DNA of 64,000 nucleotides from an uncultured Alistipes sp. (GTDB lineage Bacteria; Bacteroidota; Bacteroidia; Bacteroidales; Rikenellaceae). The stretch lies in assembly GCA_904502285.1 (NCBI GenBank), contig CAJGEC010000006.1, positions 26,139-90,138 on the forward strand. Reading direction: 5' to 3'. Of the stretch, positions 32,940 through 41,960 are shown one piece after another; the first letter of the stretch is position 1; the number at the start of each line of letters is the position of its first letter. The notes below the pieces were generated by a model. It was not told the DNA's origin, ran no database searches, and saw only the letters and a list, made by a program, of their open reading frames with translations. Made by a program: the position numbers and the translations under genes.

Positions 32940-33887
32940 TTAGAGGATAGTCTTGAGATACTCGGCTACGTTGCGCTCGATACGCTTCTCCACGTCGTCG
33001 CTCTCCTCGCGCACGAACTTCTCGCCTGTAACGGCCTCATAAAGTTCGATATAGCGCTCGGTGATGCCAGCAACAACCTCTGGAGTCATCTCTGGAACCT
33101 GCTGACCCTCTTGGCCCTGGAAACCATTCTCCATCAACCACTCACGAACGAACTCCTTAGAGAGCTGCTTCTGCTTCTCGCCACGTGCGAGACGCTCCTC
33201 GTAACCCTCCTTATAGAAGTAGCGTGATGAATCGGGGGTGTGAATCTCGTCCATAAGGTAGATCACGCCATTCTTCTTACCGAACTCATACTTGGTATCG
33301 ACAAGAATAAGACCCATCTTCTCGGCGATCTCGGTACCGCGCTGGAAGATAGCACGTGTGTATGCCTCCAACTGCTCGTACTCCTGGCGAGAAACCAAGC
33401 CCTGTGCGATGATCTCCTCCTTAGAGATATCCTCGTCGTGACCCTCGTCAGCCTTAGTTGTTGGGGTGATGATAGGCTCTGGGAACTTCTGGTTCTCAAC
33501 CATACCCTCAGGCATCTCGACACCACAGATGGTGCGCTTGCCAGCCTTATACTCTCTCCAAGCGTGGCCAGAGAGGTAGCCACGGATAACCATCTCCACC
33601 TTGTAAGGCTCGCAACGGTGACCTACAGTAACCATTGGGTCTGGCACAGCGATCTTCCAGTTAGGCAAGATGTCGGTAGTAGCATCGAGGAACTTAGCAG
33701 CAATCTGGTTAAGCACCTGACCCTTGAAAGGGATACCCTTTGGCAATACCACGTCGAAGGCTGAGATACGGTCCGAAACAACCATCACGAGGTACTCGTC
33801 GTTGATGTTGTAGACATCACGCACCTTACCTACATAGTGGCCCTTCTGACCCTCAAACTCGAAATTGTTCTTTACAATAGCATTCAT
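32940..33887 (-). CDS. purC: SAICAR synthetase
   Basis: It ligates aspartate to CAIR with ATP in purine synthesis. The 315-residue product is of the longer Bacteroidetes/eukaryote-like class. It shows KVRDVYNINDEYLVMVVSDRISAFDVVLP, the substrate loop GYLSGHAWREYK, and LVDTKYEFG followed by DEIHTPDSSRY. It lies 67 nt after the last gene of the hydrogenase-like complex on the same strand, with a TAnnTTTG box in between, so it may be transcribed both alone and by read-through. Confidence 0.96.
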   Translation of the reverse strand: MNAIVKNNFEFEGQKGHYVGKVRDVYNINDEYLVMVVSDRISAFDVVLPKGIPFKGQVLNQIAAKFLDATTDILPNWKIAVPDPMVTVGHRCEPYKVEMVIRGYLSGHAWREYKAGKRTICGVEMPEGMVENQKFPEPIITPTTKADEGHDEDISKEEIIAQGLVSRQEYEQLEAYTRAIFQRGTEIAEKMGLILVDTKYEFGKKNGVIYLMDEIHTPDSSRYFYKEGYEERLARGEKQKQLSKEFVREWLMENGFQGQEGQQVPEMTPEVVAGITERYIELYEAVTGEKFVREESDDVEKRIERNVAEYLKTIL

Positions 33888-33917
33888 ATATTTTCGTTTT
33901 TTTTGGTTTCTAAACTA

Positions 33918-33925
33918 CAAAGTTA
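33918..33925 (-). promoter_or_regulatory. Putative -7 promoter element for purC
   Basis: TAACTTTG on the minus strand, 30 nt before the purC start. The -33 element is not evident. Confidence 0.55.
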
Positions 33926-33954
33926 TAAAAATATATCTTATAACCTACGTCTCG

Positions 33955-34716
33955 CTACTTTTTTTGCTTGGCACGTAGGCGTGTGATGCCGTCGATGAAG
34001 CATAGTGGGTGGGTAGGAGCACCAGGGAGCCAGAGATCCACGTGGTACTTATCCAAGAAGCTACGCTCTACGGCAGGGCTCTCGCTGTAGAGACCTCCTG
34101 AGATAGCCTCAGAACCACAAACGACCAATATCTTAGGCTCGGCAATAGCGTTGTGACAGATATCCAAGGCCTCAGCCATATTGGCTGTGATAGGGCCAGT
34201 GATAACTGTACCGTCGGCGTGACGAGGCGAGGCTGTAAAGCCCGCTCCGTAGCGGCCGAAGTCGAAGTTCACGTTGCCCGTAGCGTTGAGCTCCATCTCC
34301 ACCGAGCAGTCGCCACCAGCAGACACCTCTCTTAGTTGAAGGGTCTTGCCAAAATATTTGGCTATCTCTGGGCGAATTGCCGATGTGTCGAACTTGGGTG
34401 CGCTCTGTGAGGCGTGAACAATGAGGTCCTCGCGGCGTGTTGCAGCCAAGCGATGCTCGTTGGTGAACTTGATATTTTTAGGGGCGCACTTCTGGCACTC
34501 GCCACAGAAGAGACACTTACCCATATCCAACGTAAGAGGCTTAGAGGTTATAGCACCCGTAGGGCATATCTTCTCGGCACGCTCGATGTCGCTCCTATCC
34601 TCGGTCTCGGTGAGCAAGGGGAAGCCACGGAACTCCTCCGTGAGGGTCACACCATCCAAATCGGGAATATATTGCCAGCCGTGGCTGCGTAGTATCTTTG
34701 CTTTTCCAAAAAACAT
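33955..34716 (-). CDS. Ferredoxin-NuoB-like fusion, small subunit of hydrogenase-like complex
   Basis: The 253-residue protein fuses two subunits that are separate in Hyf/Hyc. Residues 1-90 are HyfH/NuoI-like ferredoxin: Cys51 (ICPTG) and Cys68, 71 and 74 (CLFCGEC) can form one 4Fe-4S cluster. The three Cys of the first motif are gone, leaving Cys77 unpaired. Residues 115-250 are NuoB/HyfI-like (GGDCSVEMELNA, FGRYGAGFTASPRHADGTVITGPIT, LPGAPTHP). Of the four proximal-cluster cysteines only Cys137 remains; the others are Asp136 (CC pair), Glu203 (GxCA) and Ala233 (PGCPP). The proximal cluster is therefore probably absent. It is the last gene of the operon, 12 nt after the large subunit gene. 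Confidence 0.88.
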   Translation of the reverse strand: MFFGKAKILRSHGWQYIPDLDGVTLTEEFRGFPLLTETEDRSDIERAEKICPTGAITSKPLTLDMGKCLFCGECQKCAPKNIKFTNEHRLAATRREDLIVHASQSAPKFDTSAIRPEIAKYFGKTLQLREVSAGGDCSVEMELNATGNVNFDFGRYGAGFTASPRHADGTVITGPITANMAEALDICHNAIAEPKILVVCGSEAISGGLYSESPAVERSFLDKYHVDLWLPGAPTHPLCFIDGITRLRAKQKK

Positions 34717-34728
34717 AATCGCTATAGT

Positions 34729-36240
34729 TTAGAGGTCGTGACCGCAGTACGACAGGTTAAAACTCTTGTTGTTGATAGGGAAGTCCGAGATGCCCTCCGA
34801 GCGAACGGCAATGGCGAGGCCGAGCCAGTTGTGGAGGCTTGGGTCCTTAATCTTGTACTTCACAATCTCGCCCTCGTTATTGGTAAGGGCTACGTGGCAA
34901 ATCTCACCTCGCCAGCCCTCTACAAGGCTAAAGGCAAGGGCATCGCCCTGGAGTGTAGCGTTGTAATCGGGGGCAGGGATATCGCCCTGAGGTTTATAGT
35001 TAGCCAAGGCGCTCTCGATGTAGTCGGCACTCTGAAGCACCTCGTCCATACGTGTTGCAAGGCGTGACATAACGTCGCCATCGTGCTTGAGGATTGGCTC
35101 GTGCTTAATCTCGGTATAGTAGCCTGAGGGGTGTGTGGCGCGGAGGTCTCGCAAAAGACCACTCGCACGTGCTGCCTGACCCACACCACCGATTGTCTCC
35201 ATCTCGCTCTTTGGCACTAAGCCACACTGCTCGAAACGGGCCAAGAGTGATGGCGACTCCATAATATCCTCGCGCACCTCGTTGTAGCGACGGCGCACCT
35301 CGCTGATATTTTTGCGGATGAGGGTTATCTTCTGCTCAGTGAGAGGGTGGTTGCTACCGCAAGGGCGGATGACGCTCTTGCCGAAGCGGTTGCCACACCA
35401 CGCCTGAGAGGTGTTGATAGTCACGGTGCGGAGAGCCTCACAAGCCACCTGATAGAGCTGGAAGCCGATATCTGTAGCCAAAGCACCCGTATCGGCAAGG
35501 TGCATAGCGATACGCTCCAACTCGATGGCTATCATACGCTCCAAGCTGAGACTCTTCGAGGGCTTGAAGCCAGCGAACTTCTCAACTACCTCGGCATATG
35601 CTGTGGCGTGACCAACGGCAGTATCTCCAGCGATGGACTCCGCAATAAGGGTCTGTCGTAGGCGGTTTTGGTTGCGTACCATCTCGCCCTCGACGCCTCG
35701 GTGCTGATAGCCCAAGGCAATCTCAAGGTGGAGTACCTGCTCGCCAGCACAGATGAAGCGGAAGGCACCTGGCTCGATGATACCTGCGTGGATAGGGCCT
35801 ACATTCACCTCGTGCAACTCCGCACCCTCGATAGAGTAGAATGGGTAGCTATCCATCGTAGAGCTCTTGTCGCGACGGTCGTGGCTGAAGCGCAAGGGCT
35901 TGAGCCAAGGGTGGCTATCGAAGGGCACACCGTAGAGTTCGTGAATCTCGCGCTCGAAGGGGTGGAACGCTGGGTGTAGTGCTGTGAGTGATGCCAAACC
36001 CTCGCTATAGTAGTCTGGAACGAAGGAGGTTACGAGGACCTCGGAAGTGGTGTCGTCCAAGAGGATGAGGAAGAACTTAAGTCCGTTCTCAATCTCGGTA
36101 GCGAAGTAGTGGCCTATGTGGTAGCGTCGTTGTGACATACGCTCCTTGAGGTCGTTGTAGAGTTCAACGTACTCCACTACGGGGATGTCGCTCAGGGCGA
36201 TATGTGAGGCGCTGTTATTTGTTACGTGATATAGTTTCAT
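34729..36240 (-). CDS. HyfG/NuoCD-like large subunit lacking the NiFe site
   Basis: The 503-residue protein has an N-terminal NuoC-like domain (about 20-125, FHPFEREIHELYGVPFDSH) and a NuoD/hydrogenase large-subunit domain (HEVNVGPIHAGIIEPGAFRF, IALGYQHRGVE, LERIAMHLADTG). In group 4 hydrogenases, CGIC near the N-terminus and DPCxxC near the C-terminus hold the NiFe centre. Here they read A204-G-D-T207 (AGDTAVGHATAY) and D466-P-S468-L-H-N471, so all four cysteines are missing. The C-terminus SFNLSYCGHDL resembles the HycE/HyfG end. It cannot be a hydrogenase; the reaction is unknown, possibly conformational coupling or a quinone/electron role as in complex I. Confidence 0.92.
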   Translation of the reverse strand: MKLYHVTNNSASHIALSDIPVVEYVELYNDLKERMSQRRYHIGHYFATEIENGLKFFLILLDDTTSEVLVTSFVPDYYSEGLASLTALHPAFHPFEREIHELYGVPFDSHPWLKPLRFSHDRRDKSSTMDSYPFYSIEGAELHEVNVGPIHAGIIEPGAFRFICAGEQVLHLEIALGYQHRGVEGEMVRNQNRLRQTLIAESIAGDTAVGHATAYAEVVEKFAGFKPSKSLSLERMIAIELERIAMHLADTGALATDIGFQLYQVACEALRTVTINTSQAWCGNRFGKSVIRPCGSNHPLTEQKITLIRKNISEVRRRYNEVREDIMESPSLLARFEQCGLVPKSEMETIGGVGQAARASGLLRDLRATHPSGYYTEIKHEPILKHDGDVMSRLATRMDEVLQSADYIESALANYKPQGDIPAPDYNATLQGDALAFSLVEGWRGEICHVALTNNEGEIVKYKIKDPSLHNWLGLAIAVRSEGISDFPINNKSFNLSYCGHDL

Positions 36241-36244
36241 AGCG

Positions 36245-37660
36245 TTAGCCGATATTTACAATAACGTCGATAGCATCTTTGAGGAAGGCGGGCTGCCATA
36301 CACCGAACACCATAGCCACGAGCAGGAGTAGTGCTGCGCAGTATGAGAGACGACGGTTTACCTCCGAGAGGTGCAACTCATCCTGGTTGCTGTGGTAACC
36401 CAAGCGGAGTGTGCGACCCCAGATAGAGTAGATTACAACGCACATAAGAACGAGCATTGCCAAGAGGAGCCACCAACTACCCACCGATACAATCTCGGTG
36501 AAGATCATCACCTCGGAAACGAAGAGTGGCGATGGTGGGAAGGCCAAGAGTACCAATGTGCCAACGATAAAGCCGATAGCGCCCACACGGTTGATGTTCA
36601 TATAGTTACCAATGCGGTTGATGCTGTAGCTATCGTAGATATGGCGCATAATGCCCACCTGATAGAATACCGAACTCTTAACCAGCGTATGGCTCATAAC
36701 GTGGAACACCGCAGCCCAAAGGCCGATGCCTCCAATACCCATACCGATAGCCACGATACCCATATTCTCGACCGTAGAGTAGGATAGGAATCGTTTGTAG
36801 TTGTTGGTACGGCGGAGGAACATAGCACCCACGGCCAACGACAAGATACCGATGAGGATGAGCAGGTGACGCGCCCATACGAATACCTCGGTAGATGCGT
36901 AGAGCGAGTAGATGCGGTAGATAGAGATGAAACCAGCATTTACCAAGGCGGTAGAGATAAATGCAGAGGCTGGGGCTGGAGCAGCGTAGTTGGCATCGAC
37001 ACCCACGGTGTAGAGTGGGAAGATCTCCATCTTACAGCTGTAGCCTACAACGATAAGGAGGAATGCCACCTTGAGGTATAGAGGGTTGCCCTTGCTGATA
37101 ACCTCCTGAAGGGCTGTATAATCCAACGAGCCGTGTTCTGCGACGGTAGAGAGCAGAAGGATGCCGAGGTATGCCATAGCGATACCCGTAGAGCATACGA
37201 AGATATACTTCCACGTAGCCTCCAACGACTGCTTGAACTCGCGGTGGTAGATGATACCTGCCGAGCAGATAGTGGTAGCCTCAAGGAATACCCAGGTCAT
37301 AGCCACGTTGTGTGAGTAGTAGACGCAGGTGATGGCTACCGAGAGTAGCATAAGCAGGGTGTAGTAGGTCTTGTATGAGTTGGTAGAGACGTTCTCGGCC
37401 TTGAGGTACGACGACGAGAAGAGTAACGAGAAGCCTAAAACCACGGTGAGCAAGAGGTGGAATACTACGGCCAAGGTGTCGGCACGGAAGATGGTGAGCA
37501 TCACTCTGTCTACCTGGCCTAAGCCGAGGAGTAGGGCGATGGCCGCAACCTGCACAACCCAGAAGAGGCCTGCAATGATGTTTGTAGCACGCTCAGAGCG
37601 CACTGCAAGGGGTGCTACTGCCAAGAGTAGCGAGAGTATGATATATGCGAGCATTTCCAT
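36245..37660 (-). CDS. HyfF/NuoN-like proton-channel subunit
   Basis: The 471-residue integral membrane protein has about 13-14 predicted helices and is of the Mrp antiporter/NuoN family. The channel Glu127 (WVFLEATTICSAG) and Lys210 (GYSCKMEIFP) are kept. The usual MHTWLPDAH stretch after the Lys reads LYTVGVDAN here, as if the periplasmic half-channel had diverged. Lys and His residues occur further on (RTNNYKRFLSYSTVENMG). It lies 4 nt before the large-subunit gene in the operon. It probably moves protons or Na+. Confidence 0.88.
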   Translation of the reverse strand: MEMLAYIILSLLLAVAPLAVRSERATNIIAGLFWVVQVAAIALLLGLGQVDRVMLTIFRADTLAVVFHLLLTVVLGFSLLFSSSYLKAENVSTNSYKTYYTLLMLLSVAITCVYYSHNVAMTWVFLEATTICSAGIIYHREFKQSLEATWKYIFVCSTGIAMAYLGILLLSTVAEHGSLDYTALQEVISKGNPLYLKVAFLLIVVGYSCKMEIFPLYTVGVDANYAAPAPASAFISTALVNAGFISIYRIYSLYASTEVFVWARHLLILIGILSLAVGAMFLRRTNNYKRFLSYSTVENMGIVAIGMGIGGIGLWAAVFHVMSHTLVKSSVFYQVGIMRHIYDSYSINRIGNYMNINRVGAIGFIVGTLVLLAFPPSPLFVSEVMIFTEIVSVGSWWLLLAMLVLMCVVIYSIWGRTLRLGYHSNQDELHLSEVNRRLSYCAALLLLVAMVFGVWQPAFLKDAIDVIVNIG

Positions 37661-37665
37661 CGTTG

Positions 37666-38292
37666 TTAATCTTTAATAGAGGTTAGAGCATCTGTCTCGT
37701 CCGAGTGGATGTCGTTGTCCAAACGCTGGAGGAACATACCGAGGATGAGGATCGAGATAAGGATATCGAGCATAATGGCGATGTTGATAAGCATAGGCAA
37801 CTCAACACCGATAGCCATCGAGAAGAGGAATACACCATTCTCGATAACCAAGAAACCAACGAGGTGGGCAAAGACTCGCTTACGCATCACGATAAGGATG
37901 AGGCCTGAGAGCAAGGCGTAGAGGGCCACACCGAAGAATATCATATCGGTGCGCTGGTCGGCCATATAGTAGGTTATGGTACAACTTGCCACCAAGGCCA
38001 CAATCGACATCGCCAAAGCACCGAACTGCGACGATGAGGAGTGGATGCGGTTAATCTTGGTCTTGTTGATGACGTGGAGCAGGATTGCAGGGATGACCAT
38101 TGCCTTGAAGATGAGGGTCTCGATGATGATGAAACTCATCTCCATAGGGTGGAACTCGTGCATACGTGCTATGGCGATACCAAAGAGCAACAATCCCTGA
38201 AGGGCAAGGATGGTTGTATGGTTGCGGAAACGGTCAGCTATGGCTAAATAGATGAGCGTTAGGACGTAGAGAATAATTAATGATAGTATCAT
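37666..38292 (-). CDS. HyfE/NuoK-like membrane subunit
   Basis: The 208-residue hydrophobic protein has about six TM helices and is similar in size to HyfE (216). Its C-terminal half contains the NuoK-like segment FLVIENGVFLFSMAIGVELPMLI, with a Glu in the position of the NuoK channel Glu. The tail (SDETDALTSIKD) is soluble. It lies 9 nt after the HyfC-like gene and 5 nt before the HyfF-like gene, in Hyf order. Confidence 0.82.
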   Translation of the reverse strand: MILSLIILYVLTLIYLAIADRFRNHTTILALQGLLLFGIAIARMHEFHPMEMSFIIIETLIFKAMVIPAILLHVINKTKINRIHSSSSQFGALAMSIVALVASCTITYYMADQRTDMIFFGVALYALLSGLILIVMRKRVFAHLVGFLVIENGVFLFSMAIGVELPMLINIAIMLDILISILILGMFLQRLDNDIHSDETDALTSIKD

Positions 38293-38301
38293 AGGTATCT
38301 C

Positions 38302-39219
38302 TTAGATTTCGATGTTTTGAATGAGTAGGAATCCTGTGAGCAACACGAGGGCCGACATTGCAACGATGGTCAGGATGAATGTGGCATTTCGTGAAAGTTT
38401 GTTACGAGCCCTGAACGACTCCACAACACCGATGGCAATACCCGTAGCAAGGATAGCCAAAGGTGTCGCAAACCACCAGTGGAACGAGAAGGCCACAGCC
38501 ACGGCATTTGCTGCGATGATGGCAAAGATGGCGTTCTTGAGCCAACCCGCGATGTGGATAAGTGCCATATCGACACCCGAATAGTCGAGACACATAACCT
38601 CGTGAATCATCGTAAGCTCAAGGTGGGTCTTTGGGTCATCCACAGGGACACGGCCAGCCTCGATAATCATAATGACGACGAAGACGTATGCCACCAACAG
38701 AAGTACGATGGTGAGGTTCATATTGAGTTCCTGCGCTGTGGCGAAGATGTCGGCGAACGACGAGTAGCCACAGAAGAGGGCGAGGGTTGCCATACCCATC
38801 ATCAGGGCAGGCTCGACCAAAGCACCATAGAGGGCCTCACGGGCAGCACCCATACCCTCGAAAGAGCTTCCCGTATCCATAGCCGCCAGGACAATAGCCA
38901 CACGCGAGAGGGCGAGCAGGTAGGCCACAAACACGATATCGCCGTGGAACGAGAGCAATGGCTCAAGGTCGGCAATAGGGATGAAGAGGAAGGCCAAGAG
39001 TGTCGCACCGAGATAGACCACGGGGGCGATACGGAAGAGAGCTGTTGTAGTAGTTGAGTAGACTGCGCCCTTACGTAGTAGCAAGTTCACGTTGTAGATG
39101 TGCTGGAGGAAGCGGATACCCTTTCTTCCAGCCAACAGAGCGCGAGTACGGTTGATGACACCCGTAATGGAGAGCGCCACGACAACCATAAGTAGTGTAT
39201 TTAGTAGTTTTACCAACAT
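38302..39219 (-). CDS. HyfC/NuoH-like membrane subunit
   Basis: The 305-residue protein has about eight TM helices. It anchors the peripheral arm to the membrane arm in complex I-like machines. Segments typical of HycD/HyfC are visible: LLAGRKGIRFLQHIYNVN, ALSRVAIVLAAMDTGSSFEGMG and REALYGALVEPAL, plus EAGRVPVDDPKTHLELTMIHE, with several conserved acidic residues of the chamber region. Sequence identity to the enzyme group seems high here, so the connecting region is preserved even though the catalytic subunits are not. Confidence 0.9.
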   Translation of the reverse strand: MLVKLLNTLLMVVVALSITGVINRTRALLAGRKGIRFLQHIYNVNLLLRKGAVYSTTTTALFRIAPVVYLGATLLAFLFIPIADLEPLLSFHGDIVFVAYLLALSRVAIVLAAMDTGSSFEGMGAAREALYGALVEPALMMGMATLALFCGYSSFADIFATAQELNMNLTIVLLLVAYVFVVIMIIEAGRVPVDDPKTHLELTMIHEVMCLDYSGVDMALIHIAGWLKNAIFAIIAANAVAVAFSFHWWFATPLAILATGIAIGVVESFRARNKLSRNATFILTIVAMSALVLLTGFLLIQNIEI

Positions 39220-39231
39220 AGCATCAAATAT

Positions 39232-41217
39232 TTAGAGAATACCTACGATAGTGAGGATGAGTACTACGATGAAGAATACCAACGCAAAGGTGATGTAGTT
39301 GTTTACGCGGCCAGTGCGCAGACGCATAACCCACTCGTTGATGCGGTGCATAACCTTCATCCACCAGAGGCTGAACAGACTATCCATCTTATCCTTATGC
39401 TCGACCTGGTAGTTGTGTGGCGAAGGGAATATCTCGCCCTTATCCACGGCACGGCCATCCACCTTATCCTTGATAAGAGGCTTACCGATATTCTCAAGAC
39501 CCTCCGAGAAGGACTCACCAGTGTACTGCATACGAATATTTGGGGCGGTGAAGCCACAACCCCACGTAGGACCCTGAGCTATGGTGCGCTGGCTCTGTAG
39601 ACGATGCTTCAGCGCAAAGAGTAGAAGGACGATGCTGATGAGTACCCAGCAAACGCCACTCAATGCCTCAAGGGTAGGGGCGAAGTGGTTGATGGCGATA
39701 GCCTTGTCCGCACCAGAGATAGCCTCAGCAACCATAGTGATTGGGCGAATGGCGAACTGAGGGAAGAGACCGATGAAGAGGATGAACATCGCAGGGATGG
39801 CCATAGCGCCAATGCGGATGTTATCCACCTCGCTACTCTCGGCCACGTGGTGTGAGCGTGGAGAGCCGAGGAATACTACGCCATAGAGTTTGGTGAAGGC
39901 CAATACGGCGATACCGCCAATGAGCGAGAGGGCGATGATGCCAGCCACGGAGTAGAGTACCTCGTGACCATCGCTAACGCCATTGAACATACCTATATAT
40001 ATAAGTAACTCTGATACGAAGCCATTGAATGGGGGCAAGGCGCAAATCGCCATTGTCGCCATAAGCATAAGGATTGCCGTTACGGGCATATACTTAGCCA
40101 AGCCTCCCATCTGGTTCATTGTGGTAGTGTGGAGGCGCGAGTAGATGTTTCCTGCGCTGAGGAAGAGCATAGTCTTGAAGAGCGAGTGGTTTACGGTGTG
40201 GAGCAGTGCGCCACAGAGACCACACATACCGATAAGGTCGCTACCTGCGGCGTGACCCACAGCAGCGATACCCAAGCCGATGAGGATGACACCGATATTC
40301 TCGATACTTGAGTAGGCCAACAAGCGCTTTATGTCGTTCTGCATCGCTGCGAGGATGACACCCCAAAGACCTGTTATGATACCCGAAAGTAGTACGATAA
40401 GACCTATGTCGAAGAGCAACTCGGTATTCTGGTCGATAGACTGCATAAGGCGCATAATACCATAGACACCCGTCTTAATCATCACGCCCGACATAATTGC
40501 CGATACGTGTGATGGTGCTGCAGGGTGAGCCTCAGGGAGCCATACGTGCATAGGGAAGAGGCCCGCCTTCATACCGAAACCGATGAAGAGGATTACGAAG
40601 AGTGGAAGCGGGGCCTCCATCTTGAAGTAATCGACGATAGCTGAGAAGTTTGCTGAGCCAGTTACGTTGTATAAAAGCACAAAGCCGATGACTAGGAAGA
40701 TAAAGCCTATGTGCATCATAACGAGGTAGTTAATCGCAGCACGTCGCACATCCTGACGGTCGGCCTCGAAGAGAATCAAGAGGAACGAGGCGATGGTCAT
40801 CAACTCCCACCAGAAGAGGAACGAGAAGCCTCCGCTCGACATCACCACCATCATCATCGACACCACCAACACCACAAGGCTTGAGTAGTGCAGCGAGATG
40901 TGGGCAGGCGAGAATCGGTTGAAGTAGCCTCCGACATACCCCTTAGAGTAGATTGTTGTGGTGATAGAAGCCACCGAAATAATGACCAAGAAGAGCGATG
41001 TGAGTTTATCCACCACGATAGTCTCGTTGCCGAAGAGTGGCGAGTGGAACTCCGCTAAGGTCACAGGGCCATTGGCGAATGCCATAATAGCGAGGGTTAT
41101 CGCCCCGATGGCCGAAAGAGCAACTGCGCCCGTAGCGACCCACACCTTATGGCGTAGCGGTGTGAGGAAGATTGCTACGATGACACATACTGCCAGTAGT
41201 AGAGTGTAAAAATACAT
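39232..41217 (-). CDS. HyfB/NuoL-like proton-channel subunit
   Basis: The 661-residue protein has about 15-16 TM helices, close to HyfB in length (672). The conserved channel Glu138 (FWWELMTIASFLL) and Lys217 (GFGMKAGLFPMHVWLPEAHPAAPSHVS), and a second Lys in VMIKTGVYG, are all present, so ion translocation should be possible. The C-terminal part has a GCGFTAPNIRMQYTGESFSEGL stretch as in HyfB. It is the first structural gene, 16 nt after rsmE. Confidence 0.92.
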   Translation of the reverse strand: MYFYTLLLAVCVIVAIFLTPLRHKVWVATGAVALSAIGAITLAIMAFANGPVTLAEFHSPLFGNETIVVDKLTSLFLVIISVASITTTIYSKGYVGGYFNRFSPAHISLHYSSLVVLVVSMMMVVMSSGGFSFLFWWELMTIASFLLILFEADRQDVRRAAINYLVMMHIGFIFLVIGFVLLYNVTGSANFSAIVDYFKMEAPLPLFVILFIGFGMKAGLFPMHVWLPEAHPAAPSHVSAIMSGVMIKTGVYGIMRLMQSIDQNTELLFDIGLIVLLSGIITGLWGVILAAMQNDIKRLLAYSSIENIGVILIGLGIAAVGHAAGSDLIGMCGLCGALLHTVNHSLFKTMLFLSAGNIYSRLHTTTMNQMGGLAKYMPVTAILMLMATMAICALPPFNGFVSELLIYIGMFNGVSDGHEVLYSVAGIIALSLIGGIAVLAFTKLYGVVFLGSPRSHHVAESSEVDNIRIGAMAIPAMFILFIGLFPQFAIRPITMVAEAISGADKAIAINHFAPTLEALSGVCWVLISIVLLLFALKHRLQSQRTIAQGPTWGCGFTAPNIRMQYTGESFSEGLENIGKPLIKDKVDGRAVDKGEIFPSPHNYQVEHKDKMDSLFSLWWMKVMHRINEWVMRLRTGRVNNYITFALVFFIVVLILTIVGIL

Positions 41218-41233
41218 TGTTATTTAAGTTTGG

Positions 41234-41944
41234 TTATAACTTGTTTATTGTCGAGGTAATCACAGTAGCAACGAGTGCTGCGGTCTCGGTGCGAAGACGC
41301 TCCTTGCCGAGAGAGATTGCCTTAAATCCGTTATCGAGCGCAAAGGTAATCTCTTCTTGCGAAAAATCACCCTCTGGACCAATTAAAATTAGCGTATTGC
41401 CCTCTTTTTTTACCAATTTACCAAGATATTCCCTCTCTCCGAGAGTGTCGTTGCAGTGGGCGATAAATTTGTCGCCCTCGAAAGGCATCGTCACCACCTC
41501 TTTGAACAAGGTCATCGGATGGAGGGTAGGGTGGTAGGCCTTGAGCGACTGCTTGACGGCCGAGGTTATCACCTTCTCCTCGCGGTCGATTTTTATCTGA
41601 CGGCGCTCGCTGTGGTCACACTCCAAGGGAAATACCTCATAAATACCAACTTCGGTAGCCTTTTCTAAGAACCATTCGAAACGGTCAATATTTTTTGTTG
41701 GTGCTACGGCCATCGTCAATTTGTAGGGTAGGGGCTCGTAATTTGGGGTGGTGTGAACGACCTCTACGGTACAGCGTTTTACGTTGTCATCCACCACTTT
41801 ACAGCGATAGAGGTTGCCTTTGCCGTCAGTGATATGTAGTTCGTCGTCGAGCCTCATTCTTAAGACACGAATGCAGTGTTTCGACTCCTCTTCGTTGAGC
41901 GTATAACGAGGAAGTGTAATGTCTGGAGCGTAAAATAGTTGCAT
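41234..41944 (-). CDS. rsmE: 16S rRNA (uracil-1498 N3)-methyltransferase
   Basis: It methylates U1498 of 16S rRNA with SAM; the enzyme has a SPOUT fold with a PUA-like N-terminus. The product has 236 residues. Motifs are KHCIRVLRMR in the N-domain, KATEVGIYEVFPLECDHSERR, and the knot segments LILIGPEGDFSQEEI and AISLGKERLRTETAAL. I chose ATG at 41944 (MQLFYAPD), the usual start; a TTG at 41950 would add two residues. It is the first gene of the hydrogenase-like operon, and the promoter overlaps that of the divergent peptidase gene. Confidence 0.95.
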   Translation of the reverse strand: MQLFYAPDITLPRYTLNEEESKHCIRVLRMRLDDELHITDGKGNLYRCKVVDDNVKRCTVEVVHTTPNYEPLPYKLTMAVAPTKNIDRFEWFLEKATEVGIYEVFPLECDHSERRQIKIDREEKVITSAVKQSLKAYHPTLHPMTLFKEVVTMPFEGDKFIAHCNDTLGEREYLGKLVKKEGNTLILIGPEGDFSQEEITFALDNGFKAISLGKERLRTETAALVATVITSTINKL

Positions 41945-41960
41945 TGCCAAATAAATTTGT

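Noticed and set aside
34729..36240. Annotation as formate hydrogenlyase/hydrogenase 4 catalytic subunit
   Set aside because: All four NiFe-ligand cysteines are replaced, and no formate dehydrogenase or hydrogenase maturation (hyp) gene is in the window.
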